From Ferruginibacter sp. (GTDB lineage Bacteria; Bacteroidota; Bacteroidia; Chitinophagales; Chitinophagaceae): a stretch of DNA of 45,857 nt. This document shows, one piece after another, positions 34,404 through 41,670 of this stretch. Every line of letters starts with the position of its first letter. Position 1 is the first letter of the stretch. The stretch lies in assembly GCA_017988335.1 (NCBI GenBank), contig JAGNRZ010000004.1, positions 1 through 45,857 of the forward strand, given 5' to 3'. Both the position numbers and the translations under genes were made by a program. A model generated the notes under the pieces. That model was not told where the DNA came from. It ran no database searches and saw only the letters and a program-made list of their open reading frames with translations.

Positions 34404-35099
34404 TTATTTTATTTCTTTCAATTCTATCGTCCAACCCAAATCCATTTTCAGTATTAGTGTATTGGATGATGAGTTTTGAATACAAATTGTTTTATCGCCT
34501 TTGCCATCTTCTGCATTATTAATAAAAAAACCATCTATTTTTACTTGCTTGCCTTTAAAAAGAATTGTGGGTTCATACACATCATTTTCTGGTCGGTAAA
34601 ATGTTTCTACAGGATTGTTATCTAATGTCATATCTGTTTTTTTAGACGGCATATCGGCAAAGTTGCTACCGCTAAGCCATACGGTAATTGCATCTTTTAA
34701 GGTTAACTCACCACCTTTAAAATAATTTACATACTGTTTACTATCCCACAATGTTTGAAATGAAAATTTTACATGTCCTTTTGTTTTATTTTCATTGGTC
34801 ATTTCATAATTAAAATCATATCCATCCTTTACATTAGCCTTGTTTAGCGAAACAATAAAATTATAAGTACTACCGCCGGCATTTACTTCGTACACTAGCT
34901 TATCTCCTGTTTTAAGTTTTTCAAATGTAGTAGAGCCATCATCATGCTTAATTAGCATTTCTAATTCTACCTTATTAACTGTGGTTTGGGATTTAACCAC
35001 CTTCGTTTTTGGCTTACTTACCGTTTTTTTTGCTTTTTGTGCATTAGCTGTTATGCCTGCTATCAAAAATAAAAATAGTGCTACTATTAATTTTTTCAT
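34404..35099 (-). CDS. Secreted protein of unknown function
   Basis: 231 residues from the ATG at 35099 (a TTG two codons upstream is less likely). Signal peptide ending TANAQ, then a basic Lys/Thr/Val linker (KKTVSKPKTKVVKS) and a single beta-rich domain of ~190 residues with one Cys (KTICIQNSSSN). No family recognised. First gene of a two-gene unit that runs divergently from the gene at 35170. Confidence 0.73.
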   Translation of the reverse strand: MKKLIVALFLFLIAGITANAQKAKKTVSKPKTKVVKSQTTVNKVELEMLIKHDDGSTTFEKLKTGDKLVYEVNAGGSTYNFIVSLNKANVKDGYDFNYEMTNENKTKGHVKFSFQTLWDSKQYVNYFKGGELTLKDAITVWLSGSNFADMPSKKTDMTLDNNPVETFYRPENDVYEPTILFKGKQVKIDGFFINNAEDGKGDKTICIQNSSSNTLILKMDLGWTIELKEIK

Positions 35100-35157
35100 A
35101 TCCAATTTTTTATAAAGAAACTTACTTTTAAATAAAATAACAATACCCTATACAAGG

Positions 35158-35165
35158 TATATTTG
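35158..35165 (+). promoter_or_regulatory. -7 element, leaderless type
   Basis: TATATTTG matches TAnnTTTG exactly and ends 4 nt before the ATG at 35170, so the transcript should begin at the start codon. An imperfect palindrome ATACC...GGTAT (35143-35160) overlaps it. Confidence 0.45.
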
Positions 35166-35169
35166 TGAT

Positions 35170-35697
35170 ATGAAGCAATTATTTTTTATTCTACTATTTT
35201 TAAACATTGTTTGGGAAGGACTAGCTCAAAAAAATAAAACATTTCCTCAACAGTTTATAGGCAAATGGAAAGGCGAATTGCAATGGATGGTGGCTGGTAA
35301 GCCCACCCAAAAATTTAAAATGCAACTAAATATTTTGCCAACCGACTCTGCCAACCAATATACTTGGCAAATTATTTATGGAGGTGCTGGCAAAGACAAT
35401 AGACCTTATATTTTAAAACCAATTGATACCGCCAAAGGCCACTGGATAGTAGATGAAAGAGATGGAATTATTTTAGATAGCTACGTACACGGCAACTGCA
35501 TACATGGTGCATTTACCGTACAAAACAATACCATTGTAGATAACTATTGTGTAACAGGCAATAAAATGACTGTAGAGTTTTTTAGCATTAAACTAGTCGA
35601 TAAAAAACAAAGTGGTAAGGGAACCAATGAAGTACCTTTTGTGGATAGTTATAGAGTAGGAAGCTACCAAACGGGTGTACTAACAAAACTAAAGTAA
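35170..35697 (+). CDS. Secreted lipocalin-like protein (tentative)
   Basis: 175 residues; signal peptide ending GLAQ. FIGKWKGELQWM near the mature N-terminus is the G-x-W start of lipocalin-like folds, followed by regular strands (FKMQLNILPT, YTWQIIYGG, GAFTVQNNTIVDNYCV). Similar stand-alone proteins are common in Bacteroidota. The last gene of the secreted block; the next gene, lutB, belongs to conserved metabolism. Confidence 0.7.
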   Translation: MKQLFFILLFLNIVWEGLAQKNKTFPQQFIGKWKGELQWMVAGKPTQKFKMQLNILPTDSANQYTWQIIYGGAGKDNRPYILKPIDTAKGHWIVDERDGIILDSYVHGNCIHGAFTVQNNTIVDNYCVTGNKMTVEFFSIKLVDKKQSGKGTNEVPFVDSYRVGSYQTGVLTKLK

Positions 35698-35714
35698 TAT
35701 ATATTGCAATGGTT

Positions 35715-35722
35715 TATCTTTG
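35715..35722 (+). promoter_or_regulatory. -7 element of lutB
   Basis: TATCTTTG matches TAnnTTTG exactly, 89 nt before the lutB ATG. The leader would include a GC-richer stretch (35757-35790) that differs from the surrounding AT-rich DNA. Confidence 0.4.
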
Positions 35723-35811
35723 CTTTGATAAAAAATGATACCAATTACTAATGTTGAACGGAGCGTCGCCATCTGCCGTTGCTTTGGGCAAAAAGCTGGT
35801 AAACAAAAAAT

Positions 35812-37188
35812 ATGTCGGAACAATCGCAAACATTTTTAGAAAAAAGTAAAGTAAAAGCTGCTGATTTACAGCATAGGCATACTATTAATTTTAACATGGG
35901 CAAATACTATGCTGCTGTACCTAAGGGTAAAGAGCAATTTGCCGATGTACATTTAGCTAGAGAAAGGGCTAAAAATTTAAAATGGAGAGCTATTGAAACG
36001 CTTGACCAACAATTAGAAGAATTTGAATTACAATTTACCAAACGTGGTGGCAAAGTTGTTTGGGCAGAAAATGCTACTCAAGCAGTAGAAGAAATTATAA
36101 AAATTTGTGAGGCTAAAAATTGTAAAACTTTAGTAAAAAGTAAAAGCATGGTTACTGAAGAAATTCATTTAAATCATGCTTTAGAACAAAAAGGAATTGA
36201 AAGTGTAGAAACCGATTTAGGAGAATATATACAACAACTTGATGGCGAAGCTCCATATCATATTGTAACACCTGCCATGCATAAAAGCAAGGAAGATGTT
36301 GCAAAATTGTTTAACGAAAAATTAGGCACTCCTATAAATCTTACGCCTGAGCAGTTAACTTTAAAAGCCAGAGAAATTTTAAGAGAAAAATATACACAGG
36401 CTGAAGTTGGCGTTACTGGTGCTAATTTTATTATTAGCGATATTGGCGGTATTGCTGTTACCGAAAATGAAGGTAATGCAAGGCTAAGTTGTTCTTTTCC
36501 TAAAACACATATTGTAGTAGTAGGTATTGAAAAAATGATACCAAGCCTTACCGACTTACATTTATTTTGGCCTTTACTTTCAACATTTGGTACAGGGCAA
36601 AAAATAACGGTGTATAATACTATTGTAACAGGACCAAAGCAAGAGAGTGAAGTAGATGGCCCAGAAGAAATGTATGTAATATTATTAGATAATGGCCGTA
36701 CAAATATTTTGCAAAATGCAAAGCAAAGAGAGAGTTTATATTGTATAAGATGCGGTGCATGTTTAAATGCTTGCCCTATTTATAAAAACATTGGTGGGCA
36801 TACTTACGGAGCTACGTATAGTGGCCCAATAGGCAGTGTAATTACGCCAAACATGCAAGGAATGGAGGAGTTTAAGCATTTAAGTTTTGCATCATCGCTA
36901 TGTGGTAACTGTACCGAAGTGTGTGCTGTAAAAATAAATTTGCATGAACTGCTTTTAGAAAACCGTAAAGAAAGTGTTGAAGAAGGTTTAGCTCCCTTTA
37001 GTGAAAAAATGGCTTGGAAAATGTGGAAGATAGCATCGCTAAAAAGAGGAATGATGAACATGGGTAACGGAAGTCTTAAAAATAAAGTTGTAAACGGATT
37101 GTTTAAAGGATGGAAACAAAATAGAAGCAACTTAAACTTTAGCCCTAAAACATTTAATGAAATGTGGAAAGAGCAGTTTAAGAAATAA
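35812..37188 (+). CDS. lutB: Lactate utilization iron-sulfur protein LutB
   Basis: 458 residues. LutB, with LutA and LutC, oxidises L-lactate to pyruvate in the cytoplasm. The N-terminal LUD domain is visible (GVTGANFIISDIGGIAVTENEGN and TDLHLFWPLLSTFGTGQKIT), followed by two ferredoxin-like cysteine clusters, CIRCGACLNACPIY and CGNCTEVCAVKI, and a C-terminal helical tail. lutA and lutC are not in this window; in Bacteroidota they are often elsewhere or adjacent. The next genes are a toxin-antitoxin pair. Confidence 0.93.
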   Translation: MSEQSQTFLEKSKVKAADLQHRHTINFNMGKYYAAVPKGKEQFADVHLARERAKNLKWRAIETLDQQLEEFELQFTKRGGKVVWAENATQAVEEIIKICEAKNCKTLVKSKSMVTEEIHLNHALEQKGIESVETDLGEYIQQLDGEAPYHIVTPAMHKSKEDVAKLFNEKLGTPINLTPEQLTLKAREILREKYTQAEVGVTGANFIISDIGGIAVTENEGNARLSCSFPKTHIVVVGIEKMIPSLTDLHLFWPLLSTFGTGQKITVYNTIVTGPKQESEVDGPEEMYVILLDNGRTNILQNAKQRESLYCIRCGACLNACPIYKNIGGHTYGATYSGPIGSVITPNMQGMEEFKHLSFASSLCGNCTEVCAVKINLHELLLENRKESVEEGLAPFSEKMAWKMWKIASLKRGMMNMGNGSLKNKVVNGLFKGWKQNRSNLNFSPKTFNEMWKEQFKK

Positions 37189-37216
37189 ATGTAAATTTGA
37201 ATACAAAATATTTTTT

Positions 37217-37462
37217 ATGGGAGCAGTAGCCATTAGAGAAAAATTACAAGCATATATTAAAACAGCTGATGATAAAAAAGTAAAAGCTATTTTTACTATG
37301 GTGGAAAGTGATATCGCTAAATATGAATGGTGGAAAGATGAGAAATTGATTGCCCGTTTTGATAAAGATGTAAAAGATATTGAATCTGGCAAGAAAAAGG
37401 GGGTTACTATGACGGAAATGAAAAATAAAATAGCTGAAACCAGAAAAAAACTACGTAAATGA
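37217..37462 (+). CDS. Probable antitoxin of a ParE-type pair
   Basis: 81 residues from the ATG at 37217; a longer frame would start inside lutB. Mostly helical and charged (EKLQAYIKTADDKKVKAIFTMVE), with a helix containing EWWKDEKLIARFDKDVKDIESGKKKG, i.e. residues 37-62, typical of the small antitoxins paired with ParE/RelE toxins in Bacteroidota. Its stop codon overlaps the toxin start by 4 bp (ATGA), the usual coupling for such modules. Confidence 0.82.
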   Translation: MGAVAIREKLQAYIKTADDKKVKAIFTMVESDIAKYEWWKDEKLIARFDKDVKDIESGKKKGVTMTEMKNKIAETRKKLRK

Positions 37463-37746
37463 AAAGCGTTGTTTTTTCCGAAAAAGCATCCACGGAGTTT
37501 TATGATGCTTGGCTTTGGTACGAAATGAAACAGAATGGGCTAGGCGACAGATTTGAAAATGAAGTTAATTTAAAAATTAAGGAAATAATTAAATTTCCAA
37601 CTCGGTTTCCAAACAGAAACGAATATTACAGAGAAGCTCTCACAAAAACATTTCCTTATATTATTGTTTATTATTTTAAAGGAAATTTACTTATTATAGT
37701 TTCCGTATTTCATGCTAGCCGAAATCCTTTAAAAAAATATCGTTAA
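37459..37746 (+). CDS. ParE/RelE-superfamily toxin
   Basis: 95 residues with the fold pattern of ParE/RelE toxins: VVFSEKASTEFYDAWLWYE at the N-terminus, a middle FPTRFPNRNEYYREALTKTFPY, and the conserved ending IIVSVFHASRNPLKKY. It should act on DNA gyrase (ParE type) or ribosome-bound mRNA (RelE type); the sequence favours ParE by the final HASRNP motif. Overlaps the antitoxin by 4 bp and is followed 10 bp later by the deacetylase-like gene. Confidence 0.87.
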   Translation: MKSVVFSEKASTEFYDAWLWYEMKQNGLGDRFENEVNLKIKEIIKFPTRFPNRNEYYREALTKTFPYIIVYYFKGNLLIIVSVFHASRNPLKKYR

Positions 37747-37755
37747 TTTGTATTA

Positions 37756-39057
37756 ATGGTATTATTATACTCACATACTACAACGGCAAGGCTACAATAC
37801 ATTTGTAATTTTATTTTTAAACAATTATTGCAGGTAGAGTTTAGTATTACTATAGATAGTGAAGAGTTTAAAAACCATACTGGCATTTGCATTAACTATA
37901 GCAATAGCCCAATTAAAAAAGAAGAATTAAGGATTGGGAATGTTAACTTACTTTTTGAAGAAACCATTTCACCACAACAAATCCAGTGCTTTACATACAA
38001 TAACTACAAAGCTTTTTTTAAGGTAGATAATAGTGATATTGCCTTTGATATTTTTGCTGCTAGCTTTTATTTGCTGAGTAGATACGAAGAATATTTGCCT
38101 CATAATAAAGATATGTATGGTAGATATAATCATGAAGATAGTTTGGCTTTTAAAGAAAATTTTTTGCATCTTCCTTTAATAAATATATGGGTAAAGCATT
38201 TTGCTGAAAGTATAAAAAACAAATATTCAACATTCAATATTCAACATTCAATATTCAATTTTGTGCCTACTTACGATATAGATATTGCCTATAGCTACAA
38301 GCACAAAGGTGTGGTAAGAAATGTTGGAGGCTTCATTAAAAAACCATCTTTGGAAAGAATAAAAGTTTTATTAGGCTTACGAAAAGATCCTTTTAATAGT
38401 TATGATTGGATGAATGCTTTGCATGATAAATACAATTTGTTGGCTACATACTTTTTTTTATTGGCTGAAAAAACAAGCAAATACGATAAAAATATTGCTC
38501 TACATAAAAATGCCTTGTGGCGATTAATAAAATTACATGCCAAAAAGTATAGCATTGGCATACACCCAAGTTGGCAAAGTGCAAATAATACTACTATACT
38601 TAAAAAAGAGAAGAGTTATTTGGAAGCGATGAGTGAATTAACCATTATTAACTCTCGGCAGCATTTTATAAAATTTAATTTGCCGCAAAGCTATAGGCAA
38701 TTACTTGATGCTGGCATAACCAATGAGTATAGTATGGGCTACGGTAGCATTAACGGTTTTAGAGCATCGGTTGCTACCTCTTTCAATTGGTTTGATGTAG
38801 AAAATAATGAGGAAACCAATTTACGTATTCATCCGTTTTGCTTTATGGATGCTAATTGCTATTATGAACAAAAGCAAACACCACAGCAAAGTTTTGAAGA
38901 GTTAATGCAGTATTATAAAGTTTGTAGAGAAGTTGGCGGCACTTTAATTACCATATTTCATAATAATTTTTTAGGTACAGATAAAAATTTTAAAGGCTGG
39001 GCAACCATGTATGAAGCATTTATTAAAGAGGTGCATAAAGGCTTTAAAGATGAATAA
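37756..39057 (+). CDS. Polysaccharide-deacetylase-like protein
   Basis: 433 residues. An N-terminal ~160-residue region common to Bacteroidota proteins of this kind precedes a NodB/polysaccharide-deacetylase-like domain, seen as VPTYDIDIAYSYKHKG, IGIHPSWQSAN, EYSMGYGSINGFRAS and TLITIFHNNFLGTD. The catalytic Asp pair (YDID) and His residues are present, so it may be active on surface or capsular sugar polymers. No signal peptide. Between the two domains, residues ~157-168 are encoded by a tandem heptamer repeat (38225-38259). Confidence 0.8.
   Translation: MVLLYSHTTTARLQYICNFIFKQLLQVEFSITIDSEEFKNHTGICINYSNSPIKKEELRIGNVNLLFEETISPQQIQCFTYNNYKAFFKVDNSDIAFDIFAASFYLLSRYEEYLPHNKDMYGRYNHEDSLAFKENFLHLPLINIWVKHFAESIKNKYSTFNIQHSIFNFVPTYDIDIAYSYKHKGVVRNVGGFIKKPSLERIKVLLGLRKDPFNSYDWMNALHDKYNLLATYFFLLAEKTSKYDKNIALHKNALWRLIKLHAKKYSIGIHPSWQSANNTTILKKEKSYLEAMSELTIINSRQHFIKFNLPQSYRQLLDAGITNEYSMGYGSINGFRASVATSFNWFDVENNEETNLRIHPFCFMDANCYYEQKQTPQQSFEELMQYYKVCREVGGTLITIFHNNFLGTDKNFKGWATMYEAFIKEVHKGFKDE
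38225..38259 (+). repeat. In-frame tandem heptamer repeat ATTCAAY x5
   Basis: Five consecutive heptamers ATTCAAC/ATTCAAT, 35 bp, inside the deacetylase gene. They encode STFNIQHSIFN and similar, at the junction of two domains where an insertion is tolerated. A simple or dispersed repeat that has entered a reading frame without breaking it (35 bp is not a multiple of 3, so length must be balanced by flanking bases). Confidence 0.75.
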
Positions 39058-39134
39058 AGATATTTTGTACAAGAGTGCGACGCAACGATGATGCTAAATG
39101 AAATACGGCTTGATTAATAATCCAATTTTCTTAA

Positions 39135-40055
39135 TTAGATTTCGTTTTGTTCTATTACTTTTTTATCATTTCGTTTTATGCTATAGTTTACTAAATACAC
39201 CCCTGCAAGTGTAATAATAGCTGCCCACAAAATATTCCAGGTTAACTTTTCATTTACTACAAAGTAAGCTACAACCATTGCTACTAAAGGGTTTATATAA
39301 GCATATAAAGATGAAATAGCTGGTGGCAAAACTTTTAATGAATAAATAAAAGCTATAAATGCAATAATAGAACCTGCAATAACTAAGTAGGCTATAGCCC
39401 ACCACCCTACTGAAGATATTTGTGAAAAAGGTATTGTTTGCTTGGTAACACTAGCAAAAAAATAAAGTAAAAAACTGCCTACAAACATTTGCAAACCTGC
39501 ACTATAGTAAGCATTTAATTTCATTTTGCTTTTGCTTATAAAAACAGTTGCAAAACTCCAGCAAAGCATTGCTGTAATGGATAATGCCAAGCCATATCCA
39601 AAGCCTTTGGGCTGTGTATGGAAAGCGTTTTCGTAAAAAATAAACCCTACGCCAAAAACGCCTAATGCCATGCCCAAAAAAGTAAGTGGTGTTGCATTAT
39701 TTTTTTTGTAAAATACGGCTTCGATTATTACAACACTTAATGGATACAATGCACCAATTAATGCACTTAAACCAGTGGGTATATAATTTAAGCTCCAAGT
39801 GCTTAAGCCATTTGCTCCTACAAACATTAGTAAGGCTAATAAAATTATAAACCCAAATTGTTTTGCTGTAGGTAGTGGCAATTTTTTAAACCCAATAAAA
39901 AATAATACAAAACAACTACCTCCTAAAAACTGACGTATAGCCGCCATTTGCAATGCTGGTAGTTCATGTACGCCAAGTTTACTGGCAACCCAAGTGGTAC
40001 CCCATAAAATGCTGGTAATGGCTAATGCTATGTATCCTTTTGTTTTGATATACTT
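39135..40055 (-). CDS. EamA-family (DMT) transporter, start codon apparently lost
   Basis: A ten-helix drug/metabolite transporter of the inner membrane, substrate unknown. The frame that includes LSTWSLNYIPTGLSALIGALYP and PPAISSLYAYINPLVAMVVAY begins, by the conventional starts, at a TTG (39953) or an ATG two codons later. But the upstream codons continue the family's first helix without a stop: GYIALAITSILWGTTWVASK, then LGVHELPAL. No ATG, GTG or TTG exists between that helix and the in-frame stop at 40080-40082. The AAG at 40053-40055 may be a mutated ATG, since it would give a start MYIKTKGYIAL. A dispersed-type repeat begins at 40064. With the extra residues the protein has 306 residues, a normal size. 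Confidence 0.78.
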   Translation of the reverse strand, partial: KYIKTKGYIALAITSILWGTTWVASKLGVHELPALQMAAIRQFLGGSCFVLFFIGFKKLPLPTAKQFGFIILLALLMFVGANGLSTWSLNYIPTGLSALIGALYPLSVVIIEAVFYKKNNATPLTFLGMALGVFGVGFIFYENAFHTQPKGFGYGLALSITAMLCWSFATVFISKSKMKLNAYYSAGLQMFVGSFLLYFFASVTKQTIPFSQISSVGWWAIAYLVIAGSIIAFIAFIYSLKVLPPAISSLYAYINPLVAMVVAYFVVNEKLTWNILWAAIITLAGVYLVNYSIKRNDKKVIEQNEI

Positions 40056-40063
40056 GTTTTTCT

Positions 40064-40134
40064 CACTGATTTCTCTGATTTACACAGAATTTATTTGTGT
40101 TATCTGTGAAAGAAATCTGTTTAATCTGTGGTTA
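40064..40134. repeat. Dispersed-type repeat between purH and eamA
   Basis: Multiple ATCTGTG- or CTGATTT-like units: CTGATTTCTCTGATT, then ACACAGAA, ATCTGTGAAAG, AAATCTGTTTAATCTGTGG. From memory, the form 'ACCACAGATTAAACAGATT...' is a very common dispersed repeat in Bacteroidota genomes; no further copy in this window. It starts about 9 bp beyond the likely original start codon of eamA. Confidence 0.6.
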
Positions 40135-40139
40135 ATAAT

Positions 40140-41657
40140 CTAATGTTTAAAATGCCTTAATCCTGTAATTACCATTGCCAAATTATTTTGCTTACAGTAT
40201 TCAATGCTATCGTTATCCCTTATACTTCCACCCGGCTGTATAAACGAAGTAATTCCAGCTGCATGTGCAATTTTTACACAATCATCAAAAGGGAAAAAAG
40301 CATCGCTTGCCAATGCTGCTCCTTGCAAATCAAAATTAAACTGCTTTGCTTTTTCAATACTTTGGCGTAACGAATCTATACGACTAGTTTGTCCACAACC
40401 TTTACCAACTAACTGCTTATTTTTTACTAATGCTATGCTATTACTTTTTAAATGCTTAGCAATAATATTGGCAAAAGCTAAATCTTCTTTTTCTTGTGCA
40501 GTTGTTTCTCTGCCGCCAACTTCTTTCCATTCAGTAAAGTTTCCTTCGTCGTTTTGTTGAGAGAGGATACCGTTTAGAATTGACTTTGTTTGGTGAGTGA
40601 GTAGTGAATGGTGAGTAGTGAGTTGTAAGAGTATTCTATTCTTTTTTGTTTTTAATATAGCTAATGCCTCCTCGGTGAAAGATGGTGCAATTAAAACTTC
40701 AAAAAATATTTCATTTATAGCATTGGCAGTGTCAACATCAATAGTTTTATTGCACACCAATACGCCACCAAAGGCACTTTCAGGGTCGCCAGCTAAAGCA
40801 GTTTGCCATGCTGCTAAAACATTTTCTCTTATAGCTACACCACAAACATTGGTATGCTTTATAATACCAAATAATGCATCAGCTTCATCAAAAAAATCTG
40901 CCTTTAATTGCATGGCAGCATCTACATCTACCAAATTATTATACGATAACTCTTTACCATTTAATTGTGTAAACAGTTCATGCAAATTGCCATAGAAAAC
41001 GCCTTGCTGGTGTGGGTTTTCGCCATAGCGTAATACACTTTTTTGTTTATTAAATGGATTTACAAATTGAGTGCTGTTAAAGTAGTTACTAATAGCCATA
41101 TCATAGCCAGTACACACATCAAAAGCTTTTATGGCAAACATACGGCGTTGCTCTATTGTGGTTCCAGCATTTTGTGTTTGCAAAATTTCTTCTAATAAAA
41201 CATAATCTTTTTTGGCTGCTACTACCACAACATCTTTATGGTTTTTTGCTGCTCCACGTATCATACTTGGCCCACCAATATCAATTTTTTCTATAATAGC
41301 AGTTTCGTCGGTTGTGGAAGCTACTGTTTCTTCAAAAGGATACAAGTCAACAATTACCAAATCAATTTCAGGTATATTGTATTGTTGCATTTCGGCTACA
41401 TGCTGTGCATCATCTCGTTTACCTAAAATGCCTCCGAAAACTGTAGGATGTAATGTTTTAACTCTACCTCCTAAAATAGAAGGATAGGTTGTTAAATTTT
41501 CTACTGGCACACATGGCACTTTCAAATCTTCTATAAATTTTTGAGTACCTCCGGTAGAGTATATAGTTACATTATGTTGGTGTAGTAACTTAATAATGTT
41601 TTCTAATCCGTCTTTATAAAAAACGGAAATTAAAGCAGACTTAATTTTTTTTGTCAT
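40140..41657 (-). CDS. purH: Bifunctional AICAR transformylase/IMP cyclohydrolase
   Basis: 505 residues. Catalyses the last two steps of purine synthesis in the cytoplasm. N-terminal MGS-like IMP cyclohydrolase domain (LISVFYKDGLENI, TIYSTGGTQKFIED, GGRVKTLHPTVFGGIL) and C-terminal transformylase with RYGENPHQQG and the catalytic pair in IIKHTNVCGVA. The region after KTKKNRILL (residues ~355-370) contains LTTHHSLLTHQ, encoded by a repeat at 40591-40624 and unlike the usual family sequence. 13 bp downstream of comEC on the same strand. Confidence 0.95.
   Translation of the reverse strand: MTKKIKSALISVFYKDGLENIIKLLHQHNVTIYSTGGTQKFIEDLKVPCVPVENLTTYPSILGGRVKTLHPTVFGGILGKRDDAQHVAEMQQYNIPEIDLVIVDLYPFEETVASTTDETAIIEKIDIGGPSMIRGAAKNHKDVVVVAAKKDYVLLEEILQTQNAGTTIEQRRMFAIKAFDVCTGYDMAISNYFNSTQFVNPFNKQKSVLRYGENPHQQGVFYGNLHELFTQLNGKELSYNNLVDVDAAMQLKADFFDEADALFGIIKHTNVCGVAIRENVLAAWQTALAGDPESAFGGVLVCNKTIDVDTANAINEIFFEVLIAPSFTEEALAILKTKKNRILLQLTTHHSLLTHQTKSILNGILSQQNDEGNFTEWKEVGGRETTAQEKEDLAFANIIAKHLKSNSIALVKNKQLVGKGCGQTSRIDSLRQSIEKAKQFNFDLQGAALASDAFFPFDDCVKIAHAAGITSFIQPGGSIRDNDSIEYCKQNNLAMVITGLRHFKH
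40591..40624. repeat. In-frame dispersed-type repeat inside purH
   Basis: TGGTGAGTGAGTAGTGAATG followed by GTGAGTAGTGAGTT consists of iterated TGAGTAGTGA/TGAATGG units. On the coding strand it gives TTHHSLLTHQ. From memory such TCACTCACCATTCAC-type repeats are common between genes in Bacteroidota; here it lies in a variable loop between conserved parts of PurH and keeps the frame. Confidence 0.65.
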
Positions 41658-41670
41658 TGAAAAAGTGCAG

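Noticed and set aside
24040..35697. Prophage or integrated plasmid
   Set aside because: No phage structural, integrase, replication or mobilisation gene is present; the block is made of signal-peptide proteins only.
35757..35790. Possible REP or small RNA upstream of lutB
   Set aside because: The stretch is more GC-rich than its surroundings but forms no convincing stem, and no second copy was seen in the window.
38225..38259. CRISPR-like array
   Set aside because: Units are seven bases long without spacers; it is a simple tandem repeat inside a gene.
39069..39093. GAGTGCGACGCAACG sequence as a dispersed repeat
   Set aside because: It stands out by composition and feels familiar from related genomes, but a single copy without structure is not enough.
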